This document shows positions 1 through 9,787 of a stretch of DNA of 64,000 bases, one piece after another. The notes under the pieces are model-generated. The model saw only the letters and a list, made by a program, of their open reading frames with translations. It did not search any database and was not told the DNA's origin. The stretch comes from Paenibacillus sp. yr247 (GTDB lineage Bacteria > Bacillota > Bacilli > Paenibacillales > NBRC-103111), in the NCBI RefSeq assembly GCF_900103825.1, contig NZ_FNIF01000002.1, positions 248,001 through 312,000 of the forward strand, in the 5' to 3' direction. A program made the position numbers and the translations under genes. Each line of letters begins with the position of its first letter. Position 1 is the stretch's first letter.

Positions 1-71
1 AAAACAATAATGGATACACCTATCAAAGTCGGGATCATCTGCAGCATACGCTTTATGATATAGCTAAACAA
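1..71 (-). CDS. Peptide ABC transporter permease, DppB/OppB type (N-terminal fragment)
   Basis: Only the first 23 or so codons are inside the window. They read LFSYIIKRMLQMIPTLIG and continue hydrophobically, which is the typical start of a DppB/OppB permease: a short basic stretch followed by the first membrane helix. The start is a TTG preceded 7 nt upstream by AAGGAGG. It follows the binding-protein gene in the same direction with a hairpin between them, as in dipeptide/oligopeptide uptake operons. Family membership is inferred from this short stretch and from the neighbours; the rest of the gene lies outside. Confidence 0.75.
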   Translation of the reverse strand, partial: MFSYIIKRMLQMIPTLIGVSIIV

Positions 72-87
72 CCTGGTGCCTCCTTGT

Positions 88-116
88 AAAAAAATTGGGG
101 ATGTAAACACATCCCC
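88..116 (-). terminator. Intrinsic terminator or attenuator between binding protein and permease
   Basis: An 8-bp perfect stem (GGGGATGT / ACATCCCC, 97-116) with a 4-nt loop is followed on the minus strand by AA and a run of seven T. Because the permease start lies only 17 nt further on, it probably trims transcription so that the binding protein is made in excess over the membrane subunits. Confidence 0.8.
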
Positions 117-129
117 CGAATGACCATGT

Positions 130-1683
130 TTATTTTTTCAAAGCATCGCGTAAAATAAGTCTTTCATTCGTCCAAGTATAAACGCCTTCTACATTTTTGC
201 GAACCCCAGTAATCTGTTTATTATCCAACACAAAAATCCAAGGGGCTTGTTCCTTTATGATTTTTAATGCATCGTTGTACGTTTTCTTCCGTTCATCCGG
301 ATTTGCCGTTTTCATACCTTTGTCAAGCAGCGCATCCAAGTCGGCGTTCGTGATTCCGGAGAGGTTGCTGCTTCCGGTTGTAGCAAAATTCGGACGCGCG
401 GCCCAATCAGCATCTCCAGTAGAAGCGCCCCAGCTATCCAAAATGATATCGTAGCCGTCTTTTTTCGGATTGGTCGTTATTCCTTTATACGTTCCCCACT
501 CGAATTTCTTGAACTCCACGTTTAATCCGACTGCCTGCAAATTACCTTGAACGAATTCAGCGATTTGACGATCCATCAAATAACGGCCTTCCGGCGTCCA
601 CAGCATAATTTTTGTTCCCGGAGCCACGCCTGCTTCGGCAAGCAGTTTCTTTGCTTTTTCCGGATCATATGGGTAAGCGCCAACGGAGGAGTAACCCCAG
701 ACCGGCTCCGCAAAAGCCGCCTCTGCTACCTTACCATAACCATTTAAAATTTTTTTCACAATTGTTTCTTTATCGACTGCATAGTTTAAGGCTTGACGGA
801 CTCTTACGTCATTGAATGGAGCCTTCGTCATATTCATAGGGAATTCAAGGCTTCTGGAGCTTGGAGATACAAGTACATTCACTTTGTCGTTCCCTTTAAG
901 CCGCTCAACATCGGTCGGAACTACAGGAGAAATGACATCAGCTTCACCGGTTTCCAACATGATAGCACGCGCCGAATTTTCGGGTACCGGTTTAAATGTA
1001 ATCGTCTTCACCTTCGGCTTGCCGCCCCAATAATTAGGATTGGCCTCGAACACAATTTTTGTACCCGGAACCCACTCTTTCAGTTTAAAAGGTCCGGCGC
1101 CAACTGGCGCTTTACCAAGGTTTTTCCCCTGTTCCTTTACATTTTTCGGGCTATGAATAGCGCCTGCCGCTTGAGCAAAATAAGTTAAAGCAGGACCGAA
1201 TGGAAACTTGAGATCGAAGCTGATTTGATACTCACTGTCCACGTTCACTTTATCGATAAACTCGGAATAAAACGAATAGCGATTCAGCTTATTGTCTTTA
1301 TTCAGAACCCGGTCAAAGGTGAATTTAACAGCTTCCGCATTCAATGGCGTATCGTCTTGGAATTTGACCCCTTCGCGAAGCTTGAATGTTATTTTTTTTC
1401 CGTCCGCAGATGTGCTCCACTCTTTTGCCAACTGAGCTACGATTTTACCGTCTTTATCCAAGGTGACCAGTTTGTCAAAGAGAAGTTCGGTCGCATTATT
1501 AGATAACGAGTCATTACTATCCTGCGGGTCTAGAATAGTAGGCTCCGCTCCCAATGCGACAACAAGGTCCTTCGGTTCTACTATACCTTGATTGTCTGCT
1601 CCTGAAGAAGATTTTGACGAACTGCTGCATGCGGAAAGAACTAACATCGTGCATAAAAACACAATAGATAAAATCTTCTTCAA
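130..1683 (-). CDS. Peptide/oligopeptide ABC transporter substrate-binding lipoprotein (SBP_bac_5)
   Basis: A 517-residue extracellular receptor of the DppA/OppA family that would deliver peptides or related amides to an ABC permease. The N-terminus is a lipoprotein signal with the lipobox LSAC (lipidated Cys19), followed by a Ser-rich linker. The mature part has family-typical blocks such as ATELLFDKL, KFQDDTPLNAEAVKFTFDR, a GAGPFKLKEW region and NPNYWGGKPK. The start is TTG with GGGGGAAG upstream. The gene lies 12 bp after an M20 amidohydrolase and before a DppB-like permease, all in the same direction. The operon may therefore import N-acylated or amidated compounds that the amidohydrolase then cleaves. 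The ligand cannot be told from sequence. Confidence 0.93.
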   Translation of the reverse strand: MKKILSIVFLCTMLVLSACSSSSKSSSGADNQGIVEPKDLVVALGAEPTILDPQDSNDSLSNNATELLFDKLVTLDKDGKIVAQLAKEWSTSADGKKITFKLREGVKFQDDTPLNAEAVKFTFDRVLNKDNKLNRYSFYSEFIDKVNVDSEYQISFDLKFPFGPALTYFAQAAGAIHSPKNVKEQGKNLGKAPVGAGPFKLKEWVPGTKIVFEANPNYWGGKPKVKTITFKPVPENSARAIMLETGEADVISPVVPTDVERLKGNDKVNVLVSPSSRSLEFPMNMTKAPFNDVRVRQALNYAVDKETIVKKILNGYGKVAEAAFAEPVWGYSSVGAYPYDPEKAKKLLAEAGVAPGTKIMLWTPEGRYLMDRQIAEFVQGNLQAVGLNVEFKKFEWGTYKGITTNPKKDGYDIILDSWGASTGDADWAARPNFATTGSSNLSGITNADLDALLDKGMKTANPDERKKTYNDALKIIKEQAPWIFVLDNKQITGVRKNVEGVYTWTNERLILRDALKK

Positions 1684-1695
1684 AATAACTTCCCC

Positions 1696-2907
1696 CTAAA
1701 ATTGAGTTACTGCTTCAATAGCTTCATGACTGGACTTCCATTTCTCAAACTCATCGCGAACTTGGCGAAGCGAGTCCGGATCATAACATAAATCATAAGC
1801 GGTCATAGCCAATGCTTTAGCAGCCTGGTTCAAACCCGTCATGCCTCCTTCGGACCCTGCCGCATCCCGAAACTCAGGAGTATGCGGTGTTACGTCTCCA
1901 ATCCTTATGTACGGATGTATGGTGGCAGTGACTTGTCCTACATTGCCTATATCTGAAGAGCCAATTCCTCCCCTTTCTGGAGGGTTGGTTACCTCAAGCC
2001 CCATTAACGTTAAATTGTCTTTAAATAAACCAGATAAATATTTATTATTATTTCTTTCCGCATAGATTAAACCTTCGCTCATCTCGAATCTCGCTCCAAC
2101 AGCTTCTGTACAATGACGAGCTGCCGCATATACTTTCTCTCTGACTACATGCAATTCTTTTACCGTAGGAGCTCTAAACATAAATTTCGCTTCGCAATAA
2201 TCGGGTACAACATTGGCAGCATCTCCTCCTCTCGATATAATGCCGTGAATTCTTACATCTTGTTTAAAAAACTGACGCAATGAATTAATGGCTACATAAG
2301 AGTTAATTAATGCCTCTAATGCGCTGATCCCTTTTTCAGGCTCCGATGATGCATGAGCTTGCTTTCCATAAAACTTTAAAGTTGTATCCACACAAGCCAA
2401 GCCTCCGCGCATCACCATGTTACTCTGACGCGGATGACAAAGCATAGCCGCATCCACATGATCAAATACGCCTTTTTCACACATAATGATTTTGCCGCCG
2501 CCATCTTCCTCGGCTGGTGTTCCAAAAACTTCAATGGTTCCCGGGAAATCCGGAAAAGCATCCTTAAGCGCTAGAGCGGCACCCACGGCCGCTGTACCTA
2601 TAAGGTTATGACCGCATGCATGCCCGATTTCTGGCAAAGCATCGTACTCGGCAAGAAAAGCTATAATAGGTCCTCCTGCGCCACCCGACCAGGAAGCTCG
2701 GAAAGCAGTCTCCAAGCCCGCTATCCCCATTTCCACCTGAAAATCTGCTTTCTTTAGGGGCTCTGTTAACCAATGTACGGCTTTATACTCATTAAAAGCT
2801 AATTCCGGATTGGCATGGATCTTTAAGGCAATTTCGCGCATTTCAGTGTCCCTGGCGTCAACAGCTTGCTGAATTAGTTTTTTAGCTTGTAATAACTCTT
2901 CAATCAT
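1696..2907 (-). CDS. M20 (M20D) family metallo-amidohydrolase
   Basis: A 403-residue cytoplasmic zinc or manganese amidohydrolase of the AbgB / IAA-amino-acid hydrolase group, which hydrolyses N-acyl or p-aminobenzoyl amino-acid amides. Metal-site motifs are visible: EYDALPEIGHACGHN (about residues 87-101), PAEEDGGGK (131-139) and LCHP (156-159). A dimerisation-domain region follows (HASSEPEKG to FRAP), and the C-terminus returns to the catalytic fold (GSSDIGNVG). There is no signal peptide, so it would act on imported substrate. It is the first gene of the operon with the binding lipoprotein 12 bp downstream, and a LysR gene lies upstream. The exact substrate is unknown. Confidence 0.92.
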   Translation of the reverse strand: MIEELLQAKKLIQQAVDARDTEMREIALKIHANPELAFNEYKAVHWLTEPLKKADFQVEMGIAGLETAFRASWSGGAGGPIIAFLAEYDALPEIGHACGHNLIGTAAVGAALALKDAFPDFPGTIEVFGTPAEEDGGGKIIMCEKGVFDHVDAAMLCHPRQSNMVMRGGLACVDTTLKFYGKQAHASSEPEKGISALEALINSYVAINSLRQFFKQDVRIHGIISRGGDAANVVPDYCEAKFMFRAPTVKELHVVREKVYAAARHCTEAVGARFEMSEGLIYAERNNNKYLSGLFKDNLTLMGLEVTNPPERGGIGSSDIGNVGQVTATIHPYIRIGDVTPHTPEFRDAAGSEGGMTGLNQAAKALAMTAYDLCYDPDSLRQVRDEFEKWKSSHEAIEAVTQF

Positions 2908-3164
2908 CTTTTCAGCGCCTTTCGAATTCTGACTTTAACTTCCGTGTTAGTTTAATTGACATATTATGTATTAAAATTGCAAAAAAACAGAGTATAGGAT
3001 CATAAACGACCTCGAATGTAAATAAAAGCGGATACAAAACACACTATTATTAAGTTAATTTTAAATCACCAGTGTCACATAAGTAAAATTAATATTTTCT
3101 TTGAATATACCAAAAAAAAATTTATAACGCGTTAAATACCATGTTAAATAAATTTACATGAAAC

Positions 3165-3192
3165 ATAAAGAGGAACCCATGTTACCGGTTCC
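3165..3192 (-). terminator. Weak hairpin after the LysR gene
   Basis: A 6-bp stem (GGAACC / GGTTCC, 3172-3192) with a 9-nt loop is followed on the minus strand by TCTTTATG. It could end the lysR transcript, but the T-tract is poor. The remaining AT-rich DNA to 2908 presumably holds the amidohydrolase promoter and LysR sites; I could not pick a convincing core promoter. Confidence 0.4.
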
Positions 3193-3201
3193 CAGTCATT
3201 T

Positions 3202-4101
3202 TTATGATAAATTTTTGATATAAGAGACAAAGCGATTAACCATTGTATATTGCAATGATGTCTCTCGATACAACATCCATGTGTTTCTTTTAATTGACTC
3301 GCCGTTGTTCCTCACCAGATTTATTACATGCAATCCATCATCCGGTCTAACGAAAATACTAGGAATAATAGCGTACCCCAATCCGTTCTTCACCATTTCT
3401 TTACAGGTCTCATAGGTATCCACTTGCATGGTTATAATAGGCGGCTCCTTGAATCTCTCATACCACCAATCTTCAATAGTTCGGCTCAAAGATGAGTGTG
3501 ATTGTACATAACTACCCGATGATTTACCGATCTGCTTAGGAACTTTGTAATTAATCCTAGATAATGAAGGCAAACTGTCTATTGCTATTTCTTCTTGAGA
3601 TATAATGCAAATGTTTCCTTCATTAATCAGATATTTCTCGTCAAACCACTGGAACTCCCCCCTGACAATCGCCACGTGGATATCTTCAAGGACCAATAAT
3701 TCAAATATTTCGTCACTCCACCCCGTGTTGACATTGATTTGCACATTAGGGTACGTATTAATAAAATTCCTTAATAATGGAGGAAGGTTGTGAAGGCCAA
3801 AATAGCTGAAAACGCCTATTCTAAGATTCCCTTTTACTTCACCTCGCATGTTTACGAGATAGTCCTTCGTGTTTCTCAAATCAATCAGATTTTTTTTGGC
3901 ATAAGCAACTAAATATTCACCTTCAGGAGTAAGCTTTACTCCTTTTGAGCTTTTGGTAAAGATGGGGACGCCAAATTCTTTTTCAATTTGTTGGAGTCGA
4001 TATGTTAACGCAGGTTGTGTAATGTATAGACGTTCCGCTGCTTTAGTCAGGTTTTGCTCCTCAGAAATATACTGAAGCATCAAACAATCCTTCTCGTTCA
4101 C
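3202..4101 (-). CDS. LysR-family transcriptional regulator
   Basis: A 299-residue LysR regulator. Residues 1-60 form the winged helix-turn-helix (AAERLYITQPALTYRLQQIEKEFG); the rest is the periplasmic-binding-like effector domain (GVFSYFGLHNLPPLL, GLGYAIIPS). I place the start at GTG 4101 (VNEKDCLML), preceded by AGGGGGGAG, because the in-frame ATG 15 nt further upstream has no ribosome binding site of its own. It lies directly upstream of the amidohydrolase/peptide transporter operon in the same orientation, with 294 bp between. It is the likely regulator of that operon, responding to its substrate. Target and effector are inferred from position only. Confidence 0.92.
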   Translation of the reverse strand: MNEKDCLMLQYISEEQNLTKAAERLYITQPALTYRLQQIEKEFGVPIFTKSSKGVKLTPEGEYLVAYAKKNLIDLRNTKDYLVNMRGEVKGNLRIGVFSYFGLHNLPPLLRNFINTYPNVQINVNTGWSDEIFELLVLEDIHVAIVRGEFQWFDEKYLINEGNICIISQEEIAIDSLPSLSRINYKVPKQIGKSSGSYVQSHSSLSRTIEDWWYERFKEPPIITMQVDTYETCKEMVKNGLGYAIIPSIFVRPDDGLHVINLVRNNGESIKRNTWMLYRETSLQYTMVNRFVSYIKNLS

Positions 4102-4354
4102 GGACTCCCCCCTCATCGCTTAAGATCTTTATATTGAGTTCCTGAATCCGAGCTAATTTCATTATAGACGATTGCTTTAAATCAAACCATCATCTCAAAA
4201 TTCCCCCATACCCCATTCACATATCCCACACTCACTTGAATATATTTAGTAACAAGCCCTTTTTTTAGCCATGTCCACTCAGCGTTAAGCTTGCCATATC
4301 ATTAAAAAACAATTATGCACCAGTTTTCTACGAAAACTCTAAGGAGGTGTCCGC

Positions 4355-5512
4355 ATGACAGAACCCCGATTTATCGTTTCCCGTGAGGATTGGTCACTGC
4401 ACCGTAAAGGATACCAAGATCAGACTAGGCACCAAGAGAAAGTGAAAGAAGCCATTAAACAGAACCTTCCTGATCTGGTCACCGACGAGAGTATTGTCAT
4501 GTCCAATGGGAAGCAGGTCGTGAAGGTACCTATTAAGAGTCTGGACGAATACCGATTCCGTTATAACTTTAGTAAAGGAAAGCATGTCGGTCAGGGAGAC
4601 GGCGACTCTCAGGTTGGCGATGTGTTGGGAACAGATCCACAGCCTGCTCAAGGCCCAGGAAAAGGCGAGGGTGCGGGCGATCAGGCCGGCGAGGATTATT
4701 ATGAGGCGGAAGTGAGCATGGAGGAGCTGCAAGCCATGTTGTTTTCAGAGCTTGAGCTGCCTAATTTGAAGCAAAAAGAGAAACGCAATATGACGACGAC
4801 GGAAATCATTTTCAACGATATCCGCAAAAAAGGTATCATGTCTAATATCGATAAGAAACGGACAATCATGGAAAATATGCGCCGCAATTCACGAACGAGC
4901 TCCCCTGGGATCCATCATATCAGTCCCGATGACCTTCGTTTCAAAACGTGGGATGATATTGAGAAGCCTCACTCCAATGCGCTTATCATTGCGATGATGG
5001 ATACCTCCGGCTCCATGGGTTCCTTTGAGAAATATATTGCCCGCAGCTTCTTCTTCTGGATGACGCGTTTCCTGCGTACGAAGTATGAGAATGTGGAAAT
5101 TGTATTCATTGCTCACCATACGGAAGCCAAAGAGGTCACGGAGGAAGAATTTTTCACTAAAGGTGAAAGCGGCGGGACGATATGCTCCTCTGCCTACCAA
5201 ACAGCGCTTGATATTATCGACAAACGATATCCACCTTCGCAATTTAATATTTATCCGTTTCATTTCTCAGATGGAGATAATTTGACGTCTGATAACGAAC
5301 GCTGTGTAAAGCTCATTACCCAACTAATGGAGCGCTCTAACATGTTCGGGTACGGAGAGGTTAATCAGTACAATCGCAGCAGCACATTGATGTCCGCTTT
5401 TCGCCATATCCATGACCCCAAATTTCTACATTACGTCATCCGTGAGAAAGGCGAAGTATACAAAGCGTTGAAAACCTTTTTTACCAAGCAGGAAGGAGTG
5501 GCTGTTCAGTGA
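4355..5512 (+). CDS. yhbH: YhbH/YeaH family protein (UPF0229, DUF444), VWA-like
   Basis: A 385-residue protein of the YhbH/YeaH family. After a charged, Gly-rich N-terminal half, a von Willebrand A-like fold carries the metal site DTSGSMG (residues 216-222) and the strand VEIVFIAHH. In Bacillus, yhbH is expressed in the mother cell and its loss affects sporulation; in enterobacteria the homologue sits with the PrkA kinase and the SpoVR-like YcgB. Here it overlaps spoVR by 4 bp, so the two are probably translationally coupled, while prkA lies 12 kb away on the other strand. The start ATG has AAGGAGGTG 6 nt upstream. The biochemical role of the family is not established. Confidence 0.93.
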   Translation: MTEPRFIVSREDWSLHRKGYQDQTRHQEKVKEAIKQNLPDLVTDESIVMSNGKQVVKVPIKSLDEYRFRYNFSKGKHVGQGDGDSQVGDVLGTDPQPAQGPGKGEGAGDQAGEDYYEAEVSMEELQAMLFSELELPNLKQKEKRNMTTTEIIFNDIRKKGIMSNIDKKRTIMENMRRNSRTSSPGIHHISPDDLRFKTWDDIEKPHSNALIIAMMDTSGSMGSFEKYIARSFFFWMTRFLRTKYENVEIVFIAHHTEAKEVTEEEFFTKGESGGTICSSAYQTALDIIDKRYPPSQFNIYPFHFSDGDNLTSDNERCVKLITQLMERSNMFGYGEVNQYNRSSTLMSAFRHIHDPKFLHYVIREKGEVYKALKTFFTKQEGVAVQ

Positions 5513-6945
5513 GTAATAAATCGGAAATCCAGCAGCTTGAATACGCCATTGATGAAATTACGGAGATTGCTAAGGGCTTTGGACTGGACTATTTTCCTAT
5601 GAGGTATGAAATTTGTCCCGCAGAAATTATTTACACATTCGGGGCTTATGGGATGCCAACCCGCTATAGCCATTGGAGCTTTGGTAAAAATTTCCATCGC
5701 ATGAAGACACAATACGACCTAGGTTTGAGCAAAATTTATGAGCTCGTCATTAACTCGGACCCCTGCTATGCCTTCTTATTAGATGGTAATTCGCTCATTC
5801 AAAATAAGCTCATTGTCGCTCACGTTTTAGCTCACTGTGATTTCTTCAAAAACAACGTCCGCTTCTCAAAGACGAATCGGAATATGGTTGAAAGCATGTC
5901 AGCCACAGCGGAAAGAATTCGTCAGTATGAAATCGAGTATGGTATTGACGAAGTGGAACAATTCATTGACGCTGTTCTCGCTATTCAAGAACATATTGAT
6001 CCTGTACTCACGCTGTCGTATCGACAGTCGCGGAAGCGTCAGGAAACACATAAAGGCTCCGCACCCGCTGCGCGTTCTGAAGCGACTTATGGTTATGAAG
6101 ATTTATGGGATCTTGATACGAAAAGTAAACCAGTCACTCCACAGGACAAAGAAGAAAGCAGACGCTTTCCGCCCCAACCGGAGAAAGATATTTTGCTCTT
6201 CATCGAAGAGAACGCTCCTTATATGGAGGATTGGCAGCGGGATATTCTTACGATGCTGCGCGATGAAATGCTTTATTTCTGGCCACAGCTAGAAACGAAA
6301 ATCATGAACGAAGGCTGGGCTTCGTACTGGCATCAACGCATACTGCGCGAACTGGATTTGACAGAGGAAGAAACCATTGAGTACTCCAAGCTCAACTCTT
6401 CCGTCGTCGTTCCCTCCCGCCATTCCTTGAATCCTTATTATCTGGGACTCAAGATTTACGAAGATATCGAGAAGCATTGGGACAATCCAACAGAAGAGGA
6501 AATAAGGACACTAGGACGGAAACCCGGTGAAGGCCGGAGTAAAATATTCGAGGTTCGCGAATACGAATCGGATACCTCTTTTATCCGGAATTATTTGAAT
6601 AAACCACTTGTGGAAGAACTCGATTTATATGTGTTTGAGAAGAAGGGTCCTGAGTGGAAGATTACGGACAAAACGTGGGAAAATACCAGGGATCAGCTTA
6701 TCTACTCGCGTGTTAATGGCGGCTTCCCCTACATCGTAGTGGAAGATGGCGACTACCAGCGCAGCGGTGAATTGTATCTGAAGCACGCTTTCGAAGGTGT
6801 TGAACTGGATCTCAAATACGTTGAGAGAACGCTCCCCTACATTTACAAGCTCTGGGGTAAATCCATTCATATGCACACTGTAGTCGAAGATAAGCCTGTA
6901 TTATTCACCTTTGACGGTAAGAAGCATCATCGCCGTTTTCTCTAA
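5509..6945 (+). CDS. spoVR: SpoVR family protein
   Basis: A 478-residue cytoplasmic protein of the SpoVR/YcgB family, linked in Bacillus to cortex formation in the spore. Family-typical blocks are [34 protein letters not shown] near the start, [26 protein letters not shown] and [14 protein letters not shown]. The start is a GTG inside the yhbH stop (GTGA overlap), with GGAAGGAG upstream, so expression should follow yhbH. Length is close to the family norm, and a Ser/Lys-rich variable linker sits around residues 180-230. Its molecular activity is unknown. Confidence 0.95.
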   Translation: MSNKSEIQQLEYAIDEITEIAKGFGLDYFPMRYEICPAEIIYTFGAYGMPTRYSHWSFGKNFHRMKTQYDLGLSKIYELVINSDPCYAFLLDGNSLIQNKLIVAHVLAHCDFFKNNVRFSKTNRNMVESMSATAERIRQYEIEYGIDEVEQFIDAVLAIQEHIDPVLTLSYRQSRKRQETHKGSAPAARSEATYGYEDLWDLDTKSKPVTPQDKEESRRFPPQPEKDILLFIEENAPYMEDWQRDILTMLRDEMLYFWPQLETKIMNEGWASYWHQRILRELDLTEEETIEYSKLNSSVVVPSRHSLNPYYLGLKIYEDIEKHWDNPTEEEIRTLGRKPGEGRSKIFEVREYESDTSFIRNYLNKPLVEELDLYVFEKKGPEWKITDKTWENTRDQLIYSRVNGGFPYIVVEDGDYQRSGELYLKHAFEGVELDLKYVERTLPYIYKLWGKSIHMHTVVEDKPVLFTFDGKKHHRRFL

Positions 6946-6955
6946 TATAAGAAAA

Positions 6956-6985
6956 GACTGCTTGAATGTAAAGGTTTGAGCGGTC
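6956..6985 (+). terminator. Weak hairpin after spoVR
   Basis: A 10-bp imperfect stem with G-T pairs (GACTGCTTGA against TTGAGCGGTC) is followed by TATTTA rather than a T run. It may end the yhbH-spoVR transcript inefficiently. Confidence 0.35.
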
Positions 6986-7121
6986 TATTTACACCTGCCT
7001 ATATATCCGACAGAAATAGCGCTGTTTCGACAACGTTAATCGACGGACTTATTGAAAAAGAGATGATACTCTTAATACTTAGTTAATCTTATTTAATTTT
7101 CCAGATAGGAGATGAATTGAA

Positions 7122-7334
7122 GTGAAAATGAATATTTTATTTAACAAGAGGCCTATTTCTGTAAATTTTGTTGGAACGGACCATAAATTAATTCCCTCTC
7201 TGATCAATGCTCTACGTTATAACAAATTTACAACGATGAACCTTGTTAATTCCTTGGATCATGTTGATTTGTTTAGTTCTGAAGCAATTTTATATGCCAA
7301 GGATGGGAATAAGGCTAGAATTCCTATTTTTTAA
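7122..7334 (+). CDS. Hypothetical 70-residue protein
   Basis: A short gene I do not recognise. It starts with GTG (a second in-frame ATG is two codons on), and AGGAGATGAATT lies just upstream. It ends 25 nt before a strong terminator, so it has the layout of a real monocistronic gene. The protein is basic at the start (MKMNILFNKRPISVNFVG), mixed afterwards, with no signal peptide, no membrane helix and no cysteines. The middle (LIPSLINALRYNKFTTMNLVNSL) could form amphipathic helices. Function unknown. Confidence 0.6.
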   Translation: MKMNILFNKRPISVNFVGTDHKLIPSLINALRYNKFTTMNLVNSLDHVDLFSSEAILYAKDGNKARIPIF

Positions 7335-7358
7335 TCGCAATTCTTACATAAATATAGA

Positions 7359-7406
7359 GCCCATTCGCCTGAGTGATTCGATCACTTACCGGATGGGCTT
7401 TTTTTT
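7359..7406 (+). terminator. Strong intrinsic terminator
   Basis: A long near-perfect stem (GCCCAT-CG-AGTGAT paired with ATCACT-CGG-ATGGGC, loop TCG, 7359-7398) is followed by eight T. It ends the 70-residue gene. Confidence 0.92.
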
Positions 7407-7484
7407 CGTGGAACAGGCATATTTTGAATTTATTTTCATAGATTTATAGAAATGAGCCGATTTAAGAGAATAGGAGTTGCCCCC

Positions 7485-8276
7485 ATGTACATGTACCGCC
7501 TTGTAAAATTAAAAGCAGCCTACCTACTTATCTATATCCTTATTATGATAACTAGTTTTATATGGACCATCATCTTGGGAACCCATGGAAAGGTAAGAGC
7601 ACCTAACCTGCCTATTTCTGAATATAGCATTAGCCAAGCAAGTAATGGCGTCACGATCCATACCATTCGGACTCCGCCTCAAAACATTGGGCTTAAGGCC
7701 ATTACATCTAATGTGACGGATATGAAGGAAAATGGGATTAATGGCGGTTTTTTTTGGCAGAGTTATCTACTTAGCATCGCTGTCATTAATGACCATCCCG
7801 TCAAAGGGCAGCCAGGCGATTATGGCTCCGGCTGGTTTAATATTGACCGCAAACGGGGAACGCTTGTCTGGGATGAGAAGGCTCGAACCTTCACCATTCA
7901 AGTCGTTGAAAATGCGAATGAGTTGAAGGTAATGGATCGCGCTCATTATTGGGCGCAGGGAGGTGTGAGCATGGGACTGGCGAATCCAGACGGATGGGCC
8001 GCGCAAGCGATATCGGAAGAGATGCCGGTCATTGACGAGAAGCGAATGCGCTCAGGTATCGTCTACGATAGAAATAACAATGTTTATCTAGTCGTTGCTC
8101 CGACGCCTTGCACGGGTGATCAATTTCGCACCGCCGTTCAGGAGCAGGTTGGAGACGGACAGCTCGTGGACGGGCTGTTCCTAGACGGCGATGGTTCCTC
8201 CCAGCTCAAAGTCGCGGATTACTTGCTCCCCGGCGATCATCGCGAAGTGTATCAGATGATTACATTGTTGAACTGA
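7485..8276 (+). CDS. Membrane-anchored phosphodiester-glycosidase-like protein (NAGPA domain)
   Basis: A 263-residue protein with one N-terminal membrane helix (about residues 9-30) and an extracytoplasmic domain of the phosphodiester glycosidase (NAGPA/DUF2233) family. Visible family elements are NGINGGFFW, a central IVYDRNNNVYLVVAPTP strand and DGLFLDGDGSSQL near the end. The usual DGGGST loop is changed to DGDGSS, so activity may differ. I prefer ATG 7485 because TAGGAG sits 8 nt upstream; the in-frame ATG at 7452 has none. A second, more canonical member lies at 32929. Known members remove GlcNAc from phosphodiesters; the substrate here is probably an envelope polymer or exopolysaccharide, but that is inference. 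Confidence 0.85.
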   Translation: MYMYRLVKLKAAYLLIYILIMITSFIWTIILGTHGKVRAPNLPISEYSISQASNGVTIHTIRTPPQNIGLKAITSNVTDMKENGINGGFFWQSYLLSIAVINDHPVKGQPGDYGSGWFNIDRKRGTLVWDEKARTFTIQVVENANELKVMDRAHYWAQGGVSMGLANPDGWAAQAISEEMPVIDEKRMRSGIVYDRNNNVYLVVAPTPCTGDQFRTAVQEQVGDGQLVDGLFLDGDGSSQLKVADYLLPGDHREVYQMITLLN

Positions 8277-8320
8277 GGTAGATAGAAAAAAATAATCCCG
8301 TGGCTAAAGAATACATTAGA

Positions 8321-9787
8321 TCACATTGTTGTGTGTTGATGAATCAAATCCATCTTCAGGTTCCAAAGGGCCATGCTTAAATTCACACGATAACTTTCCG
8401 GATTGAGCTTACGGAGATACTGAGGCCAGAGGGATTGCATCTGTTCCGCGTGATAAGCTTGAATCCTGCCCAACGTCGGCAGTTCATAGACAAGCTCACC
8501 TGCGACGAATATGCTCTGGAGCAGCGGAATGGCTTCGTAATCATCAATAAATTTGTATATGTAAGGGTGGATGGGGTCGAACAGCTTGATCCGCTCACCA
8601 TTCTTAATATCTACTTCATGCTGAAGCGCCAAATAATCCGCTTCCGCTTTACCTGTTTTCTTGCTCATGATGCGGTAGAGTTCCTTAAAGCCGGGATTCG
8701 TTACCTTTTCGGGATTGCCCGAAAGCTTAATAACCGGCATGAATTCACCGTTTTTCTCCCGCGCAACGAGCTTGTAAACCCCGCCCAGCGCAGGCTGATC
8801 GGCAGCGGTAATGAGCTGGGTGCCAACACCCCAGACGTCGATCTTGGCACCTTGGGCTTTCAGCCCCTCGATGATGTTCTCATCCAGATCATTCGATGCG
8901 ACGATCTTCACCTCGGGAAAGCCCGCTTCATCCAGCATCCGTCTAGCTTGCTGGGATAAATACGCTAAATCGCCGCTATCCAAGCGAATGGCGTTCATGC
9001 TCTTGCCCTGGCTCTGCATCATACGCGCCGTCTTAATCGCGTTCGGTACACCGCTGCGCAGCGTATCGTATGTATCGACGAGCAGCGTCACTTGCTCTGG
9101 CAGCGCCTCTGCATAAGCACGGAAGGCTTCTTCTTCCGTATCGTGCGCCTGCACCCATGCATGGGCGTGCGTACCTTTGGTCGGGATGCCGAACAGCATC
9201 CCGGCTCTGAGGTTGGATGTCGCATGGAACCCTGCGATATAGGCAGCTCTTGCGCCCCAGATGGCGGCGTCAGCCTCTTGGGCGCGCCTTGTGCCGAACT
9301 CGAGCAGCACATCATGGGATACAACCTGTTTGATCCGAGAAGCTTTCGTCGCAATAAGCGTCTGGTAGTTCACGAAGTTGAGAATCGCGGTCTCAACCAG
9401 CTGCGCCTCGAATATGCTAGCCACAACACGCACGAGCGGCTCATTCGGGAAAACTAATGTTCCTTCCGGTACAGCTTGCAGGTCTCCACGAAACTTAAAC
9501 TCGCGCAGCGCCACCAGAAATTCTTCCCGATAATTCTCTTCCTGTGTCCGCAAGTAGGCGATCTCCTGATCGCCAAAATGCAGATTCTGAATGTAATGGA
9601 TTACCCGCTCTAAACCAGCGAAAACGGCATACCCGCTCCCAAATGGCAGTTTACGGAAGTATACCTCGAAAACAGCTTTCTCCTTATAAGTACCTTGCAG
9701 CCAATGCGCGTACATCATATTGATCTGGTATTTATCCGTATGCAGCGTCAAGTTGTCATAGTTCAAACGAGTCACCCTTTCCACCAA
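8321..9787 (-). CDS. pncB: Nicotinate phosphoribosyltransferase
   Basis: A 488-residue enzyme joining nicotinate and PRPP to nicotinate mononucleotide, the salvage entry to NAD. Family blocks are LTLHTDKYQINMMYAHW near the start, VFEVYFRKLPFGSGYAVFAGLE, LEFGTRRAQ, SNLRAGMLFGIPTKGTHAH, LLVDTYDTL, IRLDSGDL and DVWGVGTQL. Length fits the Gram-positive group. The start is uncertain: TTG 9787 opens the frame, and GTG 9784 or GTG 9775 (just after GGTGGAAAGG) are alternatives. It is a single gene converging on the gene at 7485, with only 44 bp between the stops and no clear hairpin there. Confidence 0.96.
   Translation of the reverse strand: MVERVTRLNYDNLTLHTDKYQINMMYAHWLQGTYKEKAVFEVYFRKLPFGSGYAVFAGLERVIHYIQNLHFGDQEIAYLRTQEENYREEFLVALREFKFRGDLQAVPEGTLVFPNEPLVRVVASIFEAQLVETAILNFVNYQTLIATKASRIKQVVSHDVLLEFGTRRAQEADAAIWGARAAYIAGFHATSNLRAGMLFGIPTKGTHAHAWVQAHDTEEEAFRAYAEALPEQVTLLVDTYDTLRSGVPNAIKTARMMQSQGKSMNAIRLDSGDLAYLSQQARRMLDEAGFPEVKIVASNDLDENIIEGLKAQGAKIDVWGVGTQLITAADQPALGGVYKLVAREKNGEFMPVIKLSGNPEKVTNPGFKELYRIMSKKTGKAEADYLALQHEVDIKNGERIKLFDPIHPYIYKFIDDYEAIPLLQSIFVAGELVYELPTLGRIQAYHAEQMQSLWPQYLRKLNPESYRVNLSMALWNLKMDLIHQHTTM

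Noticed and set aside
793-1506. Plus-strand frames of 70-130 residues opposite the peptide-binding protein
   Set aside because: Antisense shadows without ribosome sites; the minus-strand gene is unambiguous.
4290-4354. Sigma-E-type promoter before yhbH
   Set aside because: The region has a -35-like CCATATC but no acceptable -10 at the right spacing. Sigma-E control is known for the Bacillus gene but not shown here.
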